A stretch of 64,000 nucleotides of DNA from Propionicimonas sp020161015 (GCF_964266745.1 NZ_CAXWGX010000026.1:1-64000), one strand, 5' to 3'; shown: positions 11,388-19,638, counted from the stretch's first letter. Numbers and translations are program-made. Notes: generated by a model from the letters alone, not told the origin.

Positions 11388-12393
11388 CCGGGCGGACGAA
11401 CACCAGCCGGCTCTGAACCAGGTAGCCGGCGACGAAGAGCATCCCCTCTGTGGCCAGCTTCGCCGTCACCACGCCGGTCGCCGGCGTGAGCAGCTCCATG
11501 AGCGTGAGGTTCGCAACCAGCACGCCGGCGGCGAGCAGCGCATAGCGGCGCACCGCGGGCCACAGCGGATCCGGGCCGGCCCCGAACACCAGGTGCCGGT
11601 TGGCGAGGAAGTTCACCCCCGCGCTGGCCAGCCGGGCGAGCACGACCGCCGCGGCGAGGCTGCCCAGCAGCGGGTAGAGCGCGAAGAGGAGCACGGAGTC
11701 GACGGCGAAGCCGGCCAGGGAGGCCGCGGCGAACGCCAGCAGCGGGCGCAGGACGCGCGCAGAGTCCCACAGCGGGCGGAAGTGCGAGGACCGGTTGTGC
11801 TCGAGGTACACCGTCGCGATCTCCACCTCACGGATCGCCAGGCCGTCCCTGCTCGCACGCAGCAGCAGGTTCTGCTCGTACTCGAAACGTTCGCCCGGCA
11901 CCCGGGCGAGCCAGCCCAGCATCCGGTGCGGGTACCCCCGCAGGCCGGTCTGCGTGTCGGTCACCGGCGTGCCGGTGACCAGGCGGAAGAGCCCCGCGGC
12001 GATCCGGTTGCCGAGACGGCTGCGCAGCGGCACCGTCCCGGTGAACCGGCGGACGCCGAGCACCACGTCGGCATCGTCGTCGAGGGCGGCCGCGACGCGC
12101 AGGATGTCGAGCAGCGTGTGCTGCCCGTCGCTGTCGGCGCAGACGACCGCCTCCCCCGGATGGTGCACGGCCACGTGCGCGAAGCCCGTCCGCAGGGCCG
12201 CGCCCTTGCCGCGGTTCTCCGCGTGGGCGAGCACCTCCGCCCCCGCGCCCGCCGCGTCGGCGAACACGGCTGCGTGTTCCAGGCCGCTGCCGTCGTCGAC
12301 CACCACCACCTGCACGCCCTCCACGCCGGCGAGGTCACGGACGAGGTCGGGGAGGCGGTGGTCCGGCTCGTAGGCCGGGATCAGGACGATCAC
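11230..12393 (-). CDS. GT2 glycosyltransferase fused to a GtrA-like membrane domain
   Basis: This 387-residue protein has a GTG start at 12393. The N-terminal GT2 domain (polyprenyl-phosphate sugar synthase type) shows VLIPAYEP, VVVVDDGSG, GKGAALRTGF, the metal motif CADSDGQHT near residue 88, and TDTQTGLRGYP. From about residue 200 it has four hydrophobic helices with GFAVDSVLLFALYPLLG and SAGVNFLANRHLVF, which match the GtrA family. The combination suggests synthesis and translocation of a polyprenyl-phosphate sugar. It is the last gene of the minus-strand envelope operon. The final roughly 50 residues, rich in Pro, Ala, Ser and Arg, are antisense to the end of the GT4 gene and look non-conserved. 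Confidence 0.85.
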   Translation of the reverse strand: MIVLIPAYEPDHRLPDLVRDLAGVEGVQVVVVDDGSGLEHAAVFADAAGAGAEVLAHAENRGKGAALRTGFAHVAVHHPGEAVVCADSDGQHTLLDILRVAAALDDDADVVLGVRRFTGTVPLRSRLGNRIAAGLFRLVTGTPVTDTQTGLRGYPHRMLGWLARVPGERFEYEQNLLLRASRDGLAIREVEIATVYLEHNRSSHFRPLWDSARVLRPLLAFAAASLAGFAVDSVLLFALYPLLGSLAAAVVLARLASAGVNFLANRHLVFGAGPDPLWPAVRRYALLAAGVLVANLTLMELLTPATGVVTAKLATEGMLFVAGYLVQSRLVFVRPVSARTRGPASAGSTSAGAAVPVPATPAPTTRRSPSRDAGGTPAARNRGRGPR

Positions 12394-12400
12394 GGCCGCC

Positions 12401-13369
12401 TCACCCGGCCACGAAGAGGATGTCGCTGGTGCCCCGCTCGCGACCCGTGCCGAGCGGGTTGTTCACCAGTTCGCCGTGGAACACCATGGCCGAACTGCCG
12501 CCGCCGTCGAGGTTGTACGCGGTCCGGGCGCCCAGGTCGACGAAGGCCTGCGCGAACTCGGTCATCGTCATGCCGCGGCTGTAGCCGGTGGCGCGGCCGT
12601 CCACGACCACGAACAGGAAGTGGTTGTCGTCGACGATGCCGACCCCGGTGCGCGGCTGCCGGCCCTGCACCGAGTGGTTCCCGATGTTGGTGTCGATCTC
12701 GATGCTGTCGATCCCGCTGATCACCGTGCCCCCCTCGACCAGGCCGGGCCCGAACGACAGCGTGTTCCACACCCCGTCGGCGAGCAGCGTCGCCGCGGAG
12801 GTGGTGGTCTCGTCGTAGAGCCGCATCGAGCCGTCCGTGCGGAACGCCAGGCCCTGCCGGGCACCGCGGTCGCGGTAGGCGACTCCGTTGCGGATCACGA
12901 TCCCGGTGTCGCGGAACCCGTAGTAGTCGCCGTTGATCGCGAGCACCGCGCCCACCTGCGCGGCGATCGCGGACGGGTTGGCGATGACGTTCTCGCCGAA
13001 GGTGTCGTTGGCGAACGCCGTCCGCACGATGGTGGCGTCGCTGACGGTGACGTCGGCCACGAACCAGGTGACGGTGTCGTCGCCGCTTCCACGCGTGTGG
13101 GTGGAGACCGCGATGCTCGCGGTGCCCGAGGAGTAGGAGTCGGCGGTGTAGCTGCCGTCGGACGCGGCCGTCGCGGCGGTGACCGTGGAGGAGGTGTTCG
13201 CCGAGGTGTTGGTGGCCTCGACGTGCTCGATCACGAACCGGTCGAGCGCCCAGGCGGTGCCCCCGCCGACGGCGAGCGCCGTGCCCAGCCCGCCGGCGAG
13301 GAACGCTCGCCGGGTGTGCACCCGGCGGGCGGCCCTGCGCTCGGCGTCCAGCCCGGACGGCAGCGTCAC
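12401..13369 (-). CDS. Exported phosphodiester glycosidase family protein (NAGPA domain)
   Basis: This 322-residue protein has a GTG start overlapping the previous stop by 4 nt. The N-terminus contains a twin-arginine-like signal, TRRAFLAGGLGTALAVGGG, ending near AWA, so it is probably exported. The NAGPA-type domain covers about residues 80-320. Hallmarks are VLAINGDYYGFRDTGIVIRNG in pieces, the central FGPGLVEGG, and the family signature NLDGGGSSAMVF near the C-terminus. Family members cleave or bind sugar-1-phosphodiesters, as in the lysosomal uncovering enzyme and exopolysaccharide loci. Between the lipoprotein gene and the GT2-GtrA gene, it likely processes a phosphodiester-linked surface glycan. 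Confidence 0.85.
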   Translation of the reverse strand: MTLPSGLDAERRAARRVHTRRAFLAGGLGTALAVGGGTAWALDRFVIEHVEATNTSANTSSTVTAATAASDGSYTADSYSSGTASIAVSTHTRGSGDDTVTWFVADVTVSDATIVRTAFANDTFGENVIANPSAIAAQVGAVLAINGDYYGFRDTGIVIRNGVAYRDRGARQGLAFRTDGSMRLYDETTTSAATLLADGVWNTLSFGPGLVEGGTVISGIDSIEIDTNIGNHSVQGRQPRTGVGIVDDNHFLFVVVDGRATGYSRGMTMTEFAQAFVDLGARTAYNLDGGGSSAMVFHGELVNNPLGTGRERGTSDILFVAG

Positions 13370-14889
13370 GGCTGCCTCCGTCCGCCACCGCCCATGCCGC
13401 CGGCGATCGCCTGCCCGGCGGTCACGGTCGTGGCCGTCGTGCCGTCGACCTGGATCTCGTAGCTCTCGCCGCTGGTGATTCCCTCGGCGGCGACCACCAG
13501 CGAGGCGGTCTCCTTGGTGGTGGTGAAGGTGGCCACGACCGTCCCGTCCTTCACGACGGTGACCGTCTTCCCGGCGGGGACCGCGGAGGGGAACGCGACC
13601 GCGATCCAGCCGGTGGTGGACGCCGACCCGGGGCTCTCGGCCATGCCGGACGACCCGCCGGCCGCCAGGGTGCCGCCGGTGACGGTGATGCCGCCGTTGC
13701 TGTCGAGGGCACCGTTGCCGTTCATCGTGGGTCCGTTGACGGTGGTGGTGCCCCCGGTGACCACGATCGTGCCGTTGGAGTCGAGGCCGTCGCCGCCGGC
13801 GTCGACGGTGAGCGTGCCACCGCTGATCGTGAGCAGCGAGCCGTCGTCCTGCATGCTGCCGCCACCCTGGCCGCCCTGCGTCGCGGACGCCGTCGACCCC
13901 TGGGTCGCGTTCAGGCCGTCATCGGACGCGGTCACCCGGGTCTCGCCGCCGGCGATGGTGATCGTGGAACCCTCCAGGCCCTCTGTCGACCGCGTGATCG
14001 TGAGCGTGCCGCCCTCGACCGCGAGGTCGCCCTCGGCGTGGATGCCGTCGTCGCCGGTGGCGACGGTCACCGTCCCTCCCTGGACGAGCACGTAGCCCAC
14101 GGTGTCGTCGGTCTCGTTGTCGGACTTCAGGCCGTCGTCCACGGCGTCGACGGTGACGGTGCCGCCGGTCACGATGAGGTAGTCCTTGCCGCGGATGCCG
14201 TCGTCCACGGCAGTGACCGTGATCGTGCCTCCGGAGATCACCAGGCCGTCCTTGCTGGCGATGCCGTCCCCGGTGTTCCCGGTGACGGTCAGCGACCCGG
14301 TGCCGCCGATGGTCAGATCGGCCATCGAGAACAACGCCGCGTTCGGGGCGTCGTCCGCCGAGGTGTCGTAGCCGGTGCCGTCGGTGAGGCTGTTGGACGA
14401 GCCGTCGGCCAGCACCACGACCGCCTCGTCGGCGGCGGTGATGACCAGCGCGGAGCCGTCGGCGTTGGTGATGGACGCGTTGTCGAGCACGATGCGGACC
14501 TTGCCCTCGGCGTCGCTGTCCACGACCACCTGGCCGTCGTCGAGCGTGCCGGTGAGCACGTAGGTGCCGGGCGCGGTGATCGTCACCGTGTCGCCATCGA
14601 TGCCGACACCGTCGGACGAGCTGGTGGTGGACGCCCCGTCGGCGAGGGTGATCGTGGTGGCGTCCGCCGCGTCGTAGTCGGTGTCACCGTCCTCGGCGTG
14701 GCTCTCGACGTTGTCGGCGAGCGCCGCAGCGGCGGACGCGGCCAGCGTGCTGGACGTGCCACCCGCCGCCGCGCTCGTCGTGCTCGCGGCGGTGCCTGAC
14801 GCCGAGCAGGCGACGAGGGTCAGGGAGGCGACGACCGCGGCGATGCCGGCGGCCAGCCTGGTCAGGTTGGGCTTGCGGAAGGAGTTCAT
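13366..14889 (-). CDS. Beta-helical carbohydrate-binding domain lipoprotein (DUF4353-like)
   Basis: This 507-residue secreted lipoprotein has signal MNSFRKPNLTRLAAGIAAVV and lipobox LVAC. After a Ser/Thr/Ala linker, residues about 75-400 form a regular repeat of roughly 20-25 residues. Units such as LVISGGTITVTAVDDGIRGK, LIVTGGTVTVDAVDDGLKSD and LAVEGGTLTIT recur, typical of a right-handed beta-helix and of DUF4353 carbohydrate-binding domains. A C-terminal beta domain (residues about 425-495) and a Gly/Arg end follow. Proteins of this type usually accompany CotH-type kinases and VTC/DUF4956 proteins; here no CotH gene is seen. It probably holds or scaffolds a polymer at the outer face of the membrane. 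Confidence 0.8.
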   Translation of the reverse strand: MNSFRKPNLTRLAAGIAAVVASLTLVACSASGTAASTTSAAAGGTSSTLAASAAAALADNVESHAEDGDTDYDAADATTITLADGASTTSSSDGVGIDGDTVTITAPGTYVLTGTLDDGQVVVDSDAEGKVRIVLDNASITNADGSALVITAADEAVVVLADGSSNSLTDGTGYDTSADDAPNAALFSMADLTIGGTGSLTVTGNTGDGIASKDGLVISGGTITVTAVDDGIRGKDYLIVTGGTVTVDAVDDGLKSDNETDDTVGYVLVQGGTVTVATGDDGIHAEGDLAVEGGTLTITRSTEGLEGSTITIAGGETRVTASDDGLNATQGSTASATQGGQGGGSMQDDGSLLTISGGTLTVDAGGDGLDSNGTIVVTGGTTTVNGPTMNGNGALDSNGGITVTGGTLAAGGSSGMAESPGSASTTGWIAVAFPSAVPAGKTVTVVKDGTVVATFTTTKETASLVVAAEGITSGESYEIQVDGTTATTVTAGQAIAGGMGGGGRRQP

Positions 14890-14910
14890 ATCGGGTTCCT
14901 TTGTCGTGGT

Positions 14911-15714
14911 TCAGGCGGTGAGCGGCGTCCTCGCCGCCGAGAAGGGGGCGGTCCCCTTCTCGGCGGGAAGTCGGGTGATGAGGCGGTGCCACTTGAGGTC
15001 GGGCAGGTCGTCGTCGAGGACGGCCAGCCCGGTGCCGTACTTGCTCACCCGGGCCGGTCGGGTGCGGGTTCTCCACAGCGCCCGGTCGAGCGCGGACGGC
15101 GACGCGCCGCCCTTGGTCTCGACGATCGCGGCGCCCGGCACGGTGACCGGCTCGGGCGAGCCCGGACGCCGCCAGGCGAGACCGGAGTCGATCGTCGCCC
15201 GGCTCGCCGGCCCGGCACCGGAGAGCAGCAGCGTCGCCCGGTCGTAGGCGGTGTGCAGGGACGGCACGAGCGCGGCCACGTCGACGTCGCGGACGCGGCG
15301 GGCCTCGAGGGTGGCGGCGACGAAGTCGCGTGCGCCCGGGGTGAGCCGTCCGGCGTCGGCGAGGTCGTAGGCCAGCCGGTCCTTCACGGTGGTGCCGCGC
15401 GGGCCCCTGGTCTTGACCTCCAGCCAGGTCTCTCCGGAGTGGCGGTAGACCCGCGTCCGCACCTTGAACCGGCGGCGGCGTCCGCGACCGGCGAGGTGGA
15501 AGGCGTCGAGGTCGGGGGTGTCGAAGTAGGTCGAGCGGTAGGCGAAGGTACGGCGGCCCTCGATGCAGAGCACGTGCGCCTGGCCGTCGATCGCGTCCAG
15601 CACCTGCGACACCAGGCCCGCGTCCAGCAGGTACTTCCGGTCGACCCGGGTCTGGAGCGCTGCCTCGGCCAGCAGCCTCTCCAGCGTGACGGTGGGAAGG
15701 CTGTCGATGCTCAT
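14911..15714 (-). CDS. VTC-domain (polyphosphate polymerase domain) protein
   Basis: This 267-residue protein matches the VTC tunnel-domain family, named for the eukaryotic vacuolar polyphosphate polymerase. Seen elements are the N-terminal RVDRKYLLD, a YRSTYFDTPDLDAF strand, the basic cluster GRGRRRRFKVRTRVY, LEVKTRGPRGTTVKDRL, and SKYGTGLAVL near the end. These supply the alternating basic and acidic tunnel residues. It has no membrane segment. It overlaps the DUF4956 membrane protein gene by 4 nt, a pairing known in many bacteria, so the two probably form a complex. Whether it makes polyphosphate or another phosphate-linked product is unknown. The palindrome near its end encodes the last residues. 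Confidence 0.85.
   Translation of the reverse strand: MSIDSLPTVTLERLLAEAALQTRVDRKYLLDAGLVSQVLDAIDGQAHVLCIEGRRTFAYRSTYFDTPDLDAFHLAGRGRRRRFKVRTRVYRHSGETWLEVKTRGPRGTTVKDRLAYDLADAGRLTPGARDFVAATLEARRVRDVDVAALVPSLHTAYDRATLLLSGAGPASRATIDSGLAWRRPGSPEPVTVPGAAIVETKGGASPSALDRALWRTRTRPARVSKYGTGLAVLDDDLPDLKWHRLITRLPAEKGTAPFSAARTPLTA
14936..14964. repeat. Perfect 12-bp palindrome in the 3' end of the VTC gene
   Basis: GCCGAGAAGGGG at 14936-14947 and CCCCTTCTCGGC at 14953-14964 flank a five-base loop. The element lies inside the last codons of the polyphosphate-polymerase-domain gene, encoding roughly PAEKGTAPFSAA, 22 nt before its stop. It may attenuate transcription into, or protect the 3' end of, the mRNA upstream of the lipoprotein gene. 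Confidence 0.6.
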
Positions 15715-16334
15715 CGCGCGCCTGCCTCGAGCCGCTCCCGCTCGGCCTGCGCGAGGCGCCCGGCCTTCAGCCCTGTCCGGGTGGTACGTCGCTCCGCGGG
15801 CCGGCTGTACCGGACCTCGACCGTGGTGGTGTCGTTCACCAGATCGGTGCGCAGGATGGTGAGCGACTGGATGCCGTCGCCGACGATCGAGCCGACGTGC
15901 GCCCGGAGCAGGTCGTCGTCGGAGTGGGCCCTGTCGAGCACCAGCTGCTGGCGGGTCGAGCCGCGGGAGATGCGGGGGTGGTCACCGACGAAGAGCGCGC
16001 CGAGCACGAGGGCCATCAGCCCGGCGACCAGCCACGCAGACAATCCGCTGCTGCCGGCGAGCAGGCCCAGGGCCAGCGCGGCGAAGTAGTAGGCGATCTC
16101 GTGCTGGCGCAGCTCCTCCGACCGCAGCCGGATGATCGACAGCACGCCGAACAGGCCCAGCCCCACGCCCACCCCGACCGCCGTCGCCGACAGGGTCGCC
16201 ATCACCGCGAGGACGGCCACGTTGACCACGAGGAAGGCGACGACCAGGTCACGGCGGTGGTGGCGCGGGACGAACAGTCCGAAGACGAGGACGGCGATGG
16301 CCACCAGGTCGGCGGCGAGCAGGACGGGGGACAC
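15711..16334 (-). CDS. DUF4956 membrane protein
   Basis: This 207-residue integral membrane protein has four to five hydrophobic helices in its first 130 residues. The family-like core GVGLGLFGVLSIIRLRSEEL is followed by HEIAYYFAALALGLL. A cytoplasmic C-terminal domain has HVGSIVGDGIQSLTILRTDL and VEVRYSRP. I chose the GTG at 16334 because AAGGAG lies 7 nt upstream; the longer reading from 16391 adds 19 hydrophilic residues without a ribosome site. It is the first gene of the operon running down to 11230. DUF4956 proteins are typically coupled to VTC-domain proteins, so it is probably the membrane anchor or channel for that product. Confidence 0.85.
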   Translation of the reverse strand: MSPVLLAADLVAIAVLVFGLFVPRHHRRDLVVAFLVVNVAVLAVMATLSATAVGVGVGLGLFGVLSIIRLRSEELRQHEIAYYFAALALGLLAGSSGLSAWLVAGLMALVLGALFVGDHPRISRGSTRQQLVLDRAHSDDDLLRAHVGSIVGDGIQSLTILRTDLVNDTTTVEVRYSRPAERRTTRTGLKAGRLAQAERERLEAGAR

Positions 16335-16445
16335 GGCGGGACTCCTTGGATCTCGGGTGTCCCCATTCAGCCCGACGCGCTTGTCAGGCACCCCCCGAGG
16401 AGTCTGTGGGCCTCCTGTGGCTCCCGCCCGGCCCGCGCGAGCCGC

Positions 16446-18674
16446 TCAGGCTGTGCCGCGGAACCCGCGCAGGCGCAGGCTGTTCAGCACGACGAACACG
16501 CTCGAGAAGGCCATCGCCGCCCCCGCGATCATCGGGTTGAGGAAGCCCAGCGCGGCCAGCGGGATGGCGGCCACGTTGTAGGCGAACGCCCAGAACAGGT
16601 TGCTCCGGATGCGCCCGAGCGTCACCCGGGAGAGCCGGATGGCGTCGGCCGCCAGGCGCAGGTCGCCCCGCATCAGGGTGAGGTCCGCGGCCTGGATGGC
16701 CGCGTCCGTCCCCGTGCCGAGGGCGATGCCCAGGTCGGCCTGGGTGAGCGCCGCGGAGTCGTTCACGCCGTCGCCGACCATCGCCACGCGGCGTCCCTGC
16801 TCCTGGAGCGACCGCACCCGGGCCACCTTGTCCTGCGGGAGCACCTCGGCCACCACCTCGTCGATCCCCACCTCCGCGGCGACCGCGCGGGCGGTCGCCG
16901 CGGTGTCGCCGGTGAGCAGGATCGGGGTGAGCCCGAGCGCCCGGAACTGCCGCACGGCCGCGGCGGAGGTGCCCTTCACGGTGTCGGCGACGAGGATCGT
17001 GCCCGCGGGACGCCCGTCGACGGCCACGGCCACCTGAGTGGCGGCAGCGTCGTGTCGCGATCCGTCCGCGCTGCCTTCCGCCGTGCCCGGAACGGGGCCG
17101 TCAGCGGCGTCGCGTGGCCCGATCGCCGCACCGACCCACGACGGGCGTCCGGCGACGACCTCGCGGCCGTCGACGACGGCGGTGATGCCGCGCCCGGGGG
17201 TGTTGGTCAGGGTGGTCACGCGCAGGTCGCTGGCGGCGTGGGCGGCGATGGCCCGGGCGATCGGGTGCTCCGAGCCGGACTCCGCCGCGCCGGCGTAGCG
17301 GAGCAGTTCCGCCTCGGTGACGCCCGGTGCAGGCCGGACGCCGACGACCGCCATCTCCCCGGTGGTCACGGTGCCGGTCTTGTCGAGCACGATCGTGTCG
17401 ATGCCGTGCGCCCGCTCCAGCGACTCGGCGCCGCGGATGACGATGCCGAGCTGGGCGCCGCGACCGGTCCCCACCAGCAGTGCCGTCGGGGTCGCCAGCC
17501 CCAGCGCGCACGGGCAGGCGATGATCAGCACCGCCACGGCCGACGCCGCGGCGAACGACAGGCTCTCCCCGGCCACCAGCCAGGCCACGAGCGTGACCGC
17601 GGCGATCGCCAGCACGACCGGCACGAAGACCGCGGAGATGCGGTCGGCCAGCGCCTGCACCCGCGCCTTGCCGGTCTGCGCCTCCTCCACCAGCCGCGCG
17701 ATGTGGGCGAGCTGGGTGTCCCGGCCGACCCGGGTGGCGCGCACGACGAGGCGTCCGTCGGTGTTCAGGGTGGCGCCGATCACCGCGTCCCCGGGGCCGA
17801 CGTCGATCGGCACCGACTCGCCGGTGACCAGCGCGTTGTCGACGGCCGAGGTGCCCTCGACGACCTCGCCGTCGGTGGCGACCTTCTCGCCCGGGCGCAC
17901 GACGAACAGGTCGCCGGCCTTCAGGAAGTCGATCGGGACGCGGCTCTCCACCCCGTCCCGCAGCAGCGTGGCCTCGGTGGCGCCCAGGTGCAGCAGGGCA
18001 CGGACGGCCTCGCCGGCGGCGGCCTTCGACCGGGCCTCGATGAACCGTCCGAGCAGCAGGAACACCACGATGCCGGCGACGGCCTCGAAGTAGATGCTGG
18101 CCTCACCGTGCCCGCGCATGAGGCTGAACTCGAACGGGTGGGTGTAGCCCAGGCGTCCCGCGCCACCGAAGAACAGCGCGTAGAGCGACCAGAAGAACGC
18201 CGCGGTGGTGCCGAGGCTGATCAGGGTGTCCATCGTGGTGGCGCCGTGGCGGGCGTTGACCAGGGCCGAGTGGTGGAACGGCCAGGCCGCCCAGGCGTAG
18301 ACCGGGACGGTGAGCGCGAGGCTCAGCCACTGCCAGCCGGGGAACTGCCAGGCCGGTACCATCGCGAGCGCGATGACGGGGACGCCGAGCGCGGCCGCCA
18401 CCACCAGGCGGGTGCGCAGCTGCGCGGCGTGGTCGACCGGTTCCGCGTCCGGGCTGGGCAGGGACGCGCCGTACCCGGTGTTCTGGACGACGGCGATCAG
18501 GTCGTCGACGCTCACCATCGGCGGAGCGAGCACCAGGGCCTTCTCCGTGGCGTAGTTCACCGACGCCTGCACGCCGTCGAGCTTGTTCAGCTTCTTCTCG
18601 ATGCGGGCAGCGCAGGACGCGCAGGTCATGCCCGAGATGTCGAGTTCGACGGATTCACGCTGCGTGGTGGTCAT
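16446..18674 (-). CDS. copA: Copper-exporting P1B-type ATPase
   Basis: This 742-residue Cu(I) efflux ATPase starts at the ATG at 18674 behind GGGAG. One heavy-metal-associated domain is present, with GMTCASC at about residues 15-21. Eight membrane helices are expected. The ion-binding CPC motif (ACPCALGLATP) is near residue 387, the phosphorylation site DKTGT near 427, the HP locus GSEHPIARAI near 475, and the hinge GDGVND near 634. The C-terminal helices include YNVAAIPLAALGFLNP and a Met/Ser pair typical of CopA. It is third in the csoR-copZ-copA operon, so it should export Cu(I) delivered by CopZ and be induced when CsoR releases the promoter. Confidence 0.95.
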   Translation of the reverse strand: MTTTQRESVELDISGMTCASCAARIEKKLNKLDGVQASVNYATEKALVLAPPMVSVDDLIAVVQNTGYGASLPSPDAEPVDHAAQLRTRLVVAAALGVPVIALAMVPAWQFPGWQWLSLALTVPVYAWAAWPFHHSALVNARHGATTMDTLISLGTTAAFFWSLYALFFGGAGRLGYTHPFEFSLMRGHGEASIYFEAVAGIVVFLLLGRFIEARSKAAAGEAVRALLHLGATEATLLRDGVESRVPIDFLKAGDLFVVRPGEKVATDGEVVEGTSAVDNALVTGESVPIDVGPGDAVIGATLNTDGRLVVRATRVGRDTQLAHIARLVEEAQTGKARVQALADRISAVFVPVVLAIAAVTLVAWLVAGESLSFAAASAVAVLIIACPCALGLATPTALLVGTGRGAQLGIVIRGAESLERAHGIDTIVLDKTGTVTTGEMAVVGVRPAPGVTEAELLRYAGAAESGSEHPIARAIAAHAASDLRVTTLTNTPGRGITAVVDGREVVAGRPSWVGAAIGPRDAADGPVPGTAEGSADGSRHDAAATQVAVAVDGRPAGTILVADTVKGTSAAAVRQFRALGLTPILLTGDTAATARAVAAEVGIDEVVAEVLPQDKVARVRSLQEQGRRVAMVGDGVNDSAALTQADLGIALGTGTDAAIQAADLTLMRGDLRLAADAIRLSRVTLGRIRSNLFWAFAYNVAAIPLAALGFLNPMIAGAAMAFSSVFVVLNSLRLRGFRGTA

Positions 18675-18774
18675 GGCGGTGCTCCCTGGGACGGGGTGCC
18701 GGCCGGCGCGGTGACGGGCCGCGCGGGCCGGCGGAGTGGTGCGCTCCCCGTCCTGCCGGACGGGGGTGGGCGCG

Positions 18775-18981
18775 TCAGGCGATGCTGTACTTGTCGCCGG
18801 CCTCGGAGACGGCCTCGACCAGGCGGTCGAAGTCGATGGGCTCCTCGGAGGTGACGGCGATCGCACCGGTCTCGAGCGAGACGTCGACGGCGGTGACGCC
18901 GGGCACGGCCGAGACCTCCTCGGTGATCGCGTGCGCGCAGTGGTGGCAGGTCATGCCGGAAACGGTGTAGTTGGCGATCAT
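18775..18981 (-). CDS. copZ: Copper chaperone, heavy-metal-associated domain
   Basis: This 68-residue single HMA domain has the metal loop GMTCHHC at residues 9-15, the His-containing variant of MTCxxC, and a ferredoxin-like pattern ending with SEAGDKYSIA. It should carry Cu(I) in the cytoplasm to CopA. The ATG at 18981 has AAAGGA about 7 nt upstream. It lies 11 nt after the csoR stop and 100 nt before the copA start. Confidence 0.93.
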   Translation of the reverse strand: MIANYTVSGMTCHHCAHAITEEVSAVPGVTAVDVSLETGAIAVTSEEPIDFDRLVEAVSEAGDKYSIA

Positions 18982-18992
18982 GGGTGTTCCTT

Positions 18993-19316
18993 TCAGGAGC
19001 GGACGAGCCTCGCGATGGCCTCCGAGGCCTCTTTGATCTTGGTGTCGGCTTCTTCGCCGCCGGCGCGGGCCGCACGGACGACACAGTGGCTGAGATGTTC
19101 CTCGAGCATGGCGAGGGCCACCGACTCCAGCGCCTTGGTCATCGCCGACACCTGGGTGAGGATGTCGATGCAGTACTGCTCCTCGTCGACCATGCGCTGC
19201 AGGCCCCGCGCCTGGCCCTCGATCCGCTTCAGCCGGCGCAGGTACTCGTCCTTGTGGTCGAGGTAGCCGTGACCGGACTCGTGGTGACAGCCGGACTCGT
19301 GTGACAACTGATCCAT
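18993..19316 (-). CDS. csoR: Copper-sensing repressor CsoR (DUF156)
   Basis: This 107-residue all-helical regulator retains the Cu(I) ligand triad: Cys49 in EEQYCIDI, then His74 and Cys78 in EEHLSHC. The basic DNA-contact region YLRRLKRIEGQARGLQRMV precedes it. An N-terminal stretch with several His and Cys (ESGCHHESGHGY) is extra and may also bind metal. The ATG at 19316 has GGAGGTG 3 nt upstream; the ATG four codons earlier has no such site. It heads the copper operon and probably represses it through the palindrome in its promoter. Confidence 0.93.
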   Translation of the reverse strand: MDQLSHESGCHHESGHGYLDHKDEYLRRLKRIEGQARGLQRMVDEEQYCIDILTQVSAMTKALESVALAMLEEHLSHCVVRAARAGGEEADTKIKEASEAIARLVRS

Positions 19317-19339
19317 GAGCACCTCCATCTTCGCTAGTC

Positions 19340-19368
19340 ACAATACCCCCCATGGGTATTGCAGGCAA
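19340..19368 (-). promoter_or_regulatory. csoR promoter with CsoR operator in the spacer
   Basis: Reading the minus strand, TTGCCT (19368-19363) and TATTGT (19345-19340) are separated by exactly 17 nt. The palindrome CAATACCC-N5-GGGTATTG at 19341-19361 fills the spacer and overlaps the -10. It matches the form of CsoR/RcnR operators (inverted ATACCC with a G/C centre), so bound CsoR would block RNA polymerase directly. Confidence 0.8.
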
Positions 19369-19378
19369 ACCGGTGAGG

Positions 19379-19638
19379 TGTGGACAGCGTGTGCATAACC
19401 CGACGGTCGGGTGGCTCTATACACCACGCCCAGCGCAGGGTGTCAAGTGGTGGATCCGGCCCCGAAATTCGTACACCACTTCTTCGCATCCACACCTGTA
19501 TGAGTTCGTATGACCTAGCCAGAGTGGAAATGAACGGGTTCAACCCGCCGCATCCACAGCTACGACACCGCGTCGTACACAGGGTGCACGGCGCGCCCAT
19601 CCACTTGTCCCCATTTCATCCACAGGCCCTGTGGAAAA
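19379..19638. promoter_or_regulatory. Cluster of DnaA-box-like sequences upstream of dnaB
   Basis: At least seven 9-mers close to TTATNCACA/TTGTCCACA lie in 260 bp. They are CTGTCCACA (19387-19379, minus), TTATGCACA (19398-19390, minus, exact to the TTATNCACA consensus), GCATCCACA (19486-19494 and 19550-19558), TTGTCCCCA (19605-19613), TCATCCACA (19616-19624) and TTTTCCACA (19638-19630, minus). The stretch from csoR to dnaB is about 440 bp with no convincing gene and is richer in A/T than its surroundings. A TAGTGT at 19716-19721 may be the dnaB -10. DnaA control of dnaB, a DnaA-titration site or an origin-related element are possible. Confidence 0.6.

Noticed and set aside
19500..19560. tRNA-like GGGTTCAACCC arm upstream of dnaB
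   Set aside because: No acceptor stem or anticodon arm pairs around it, and the sequence is a simple palindrome.
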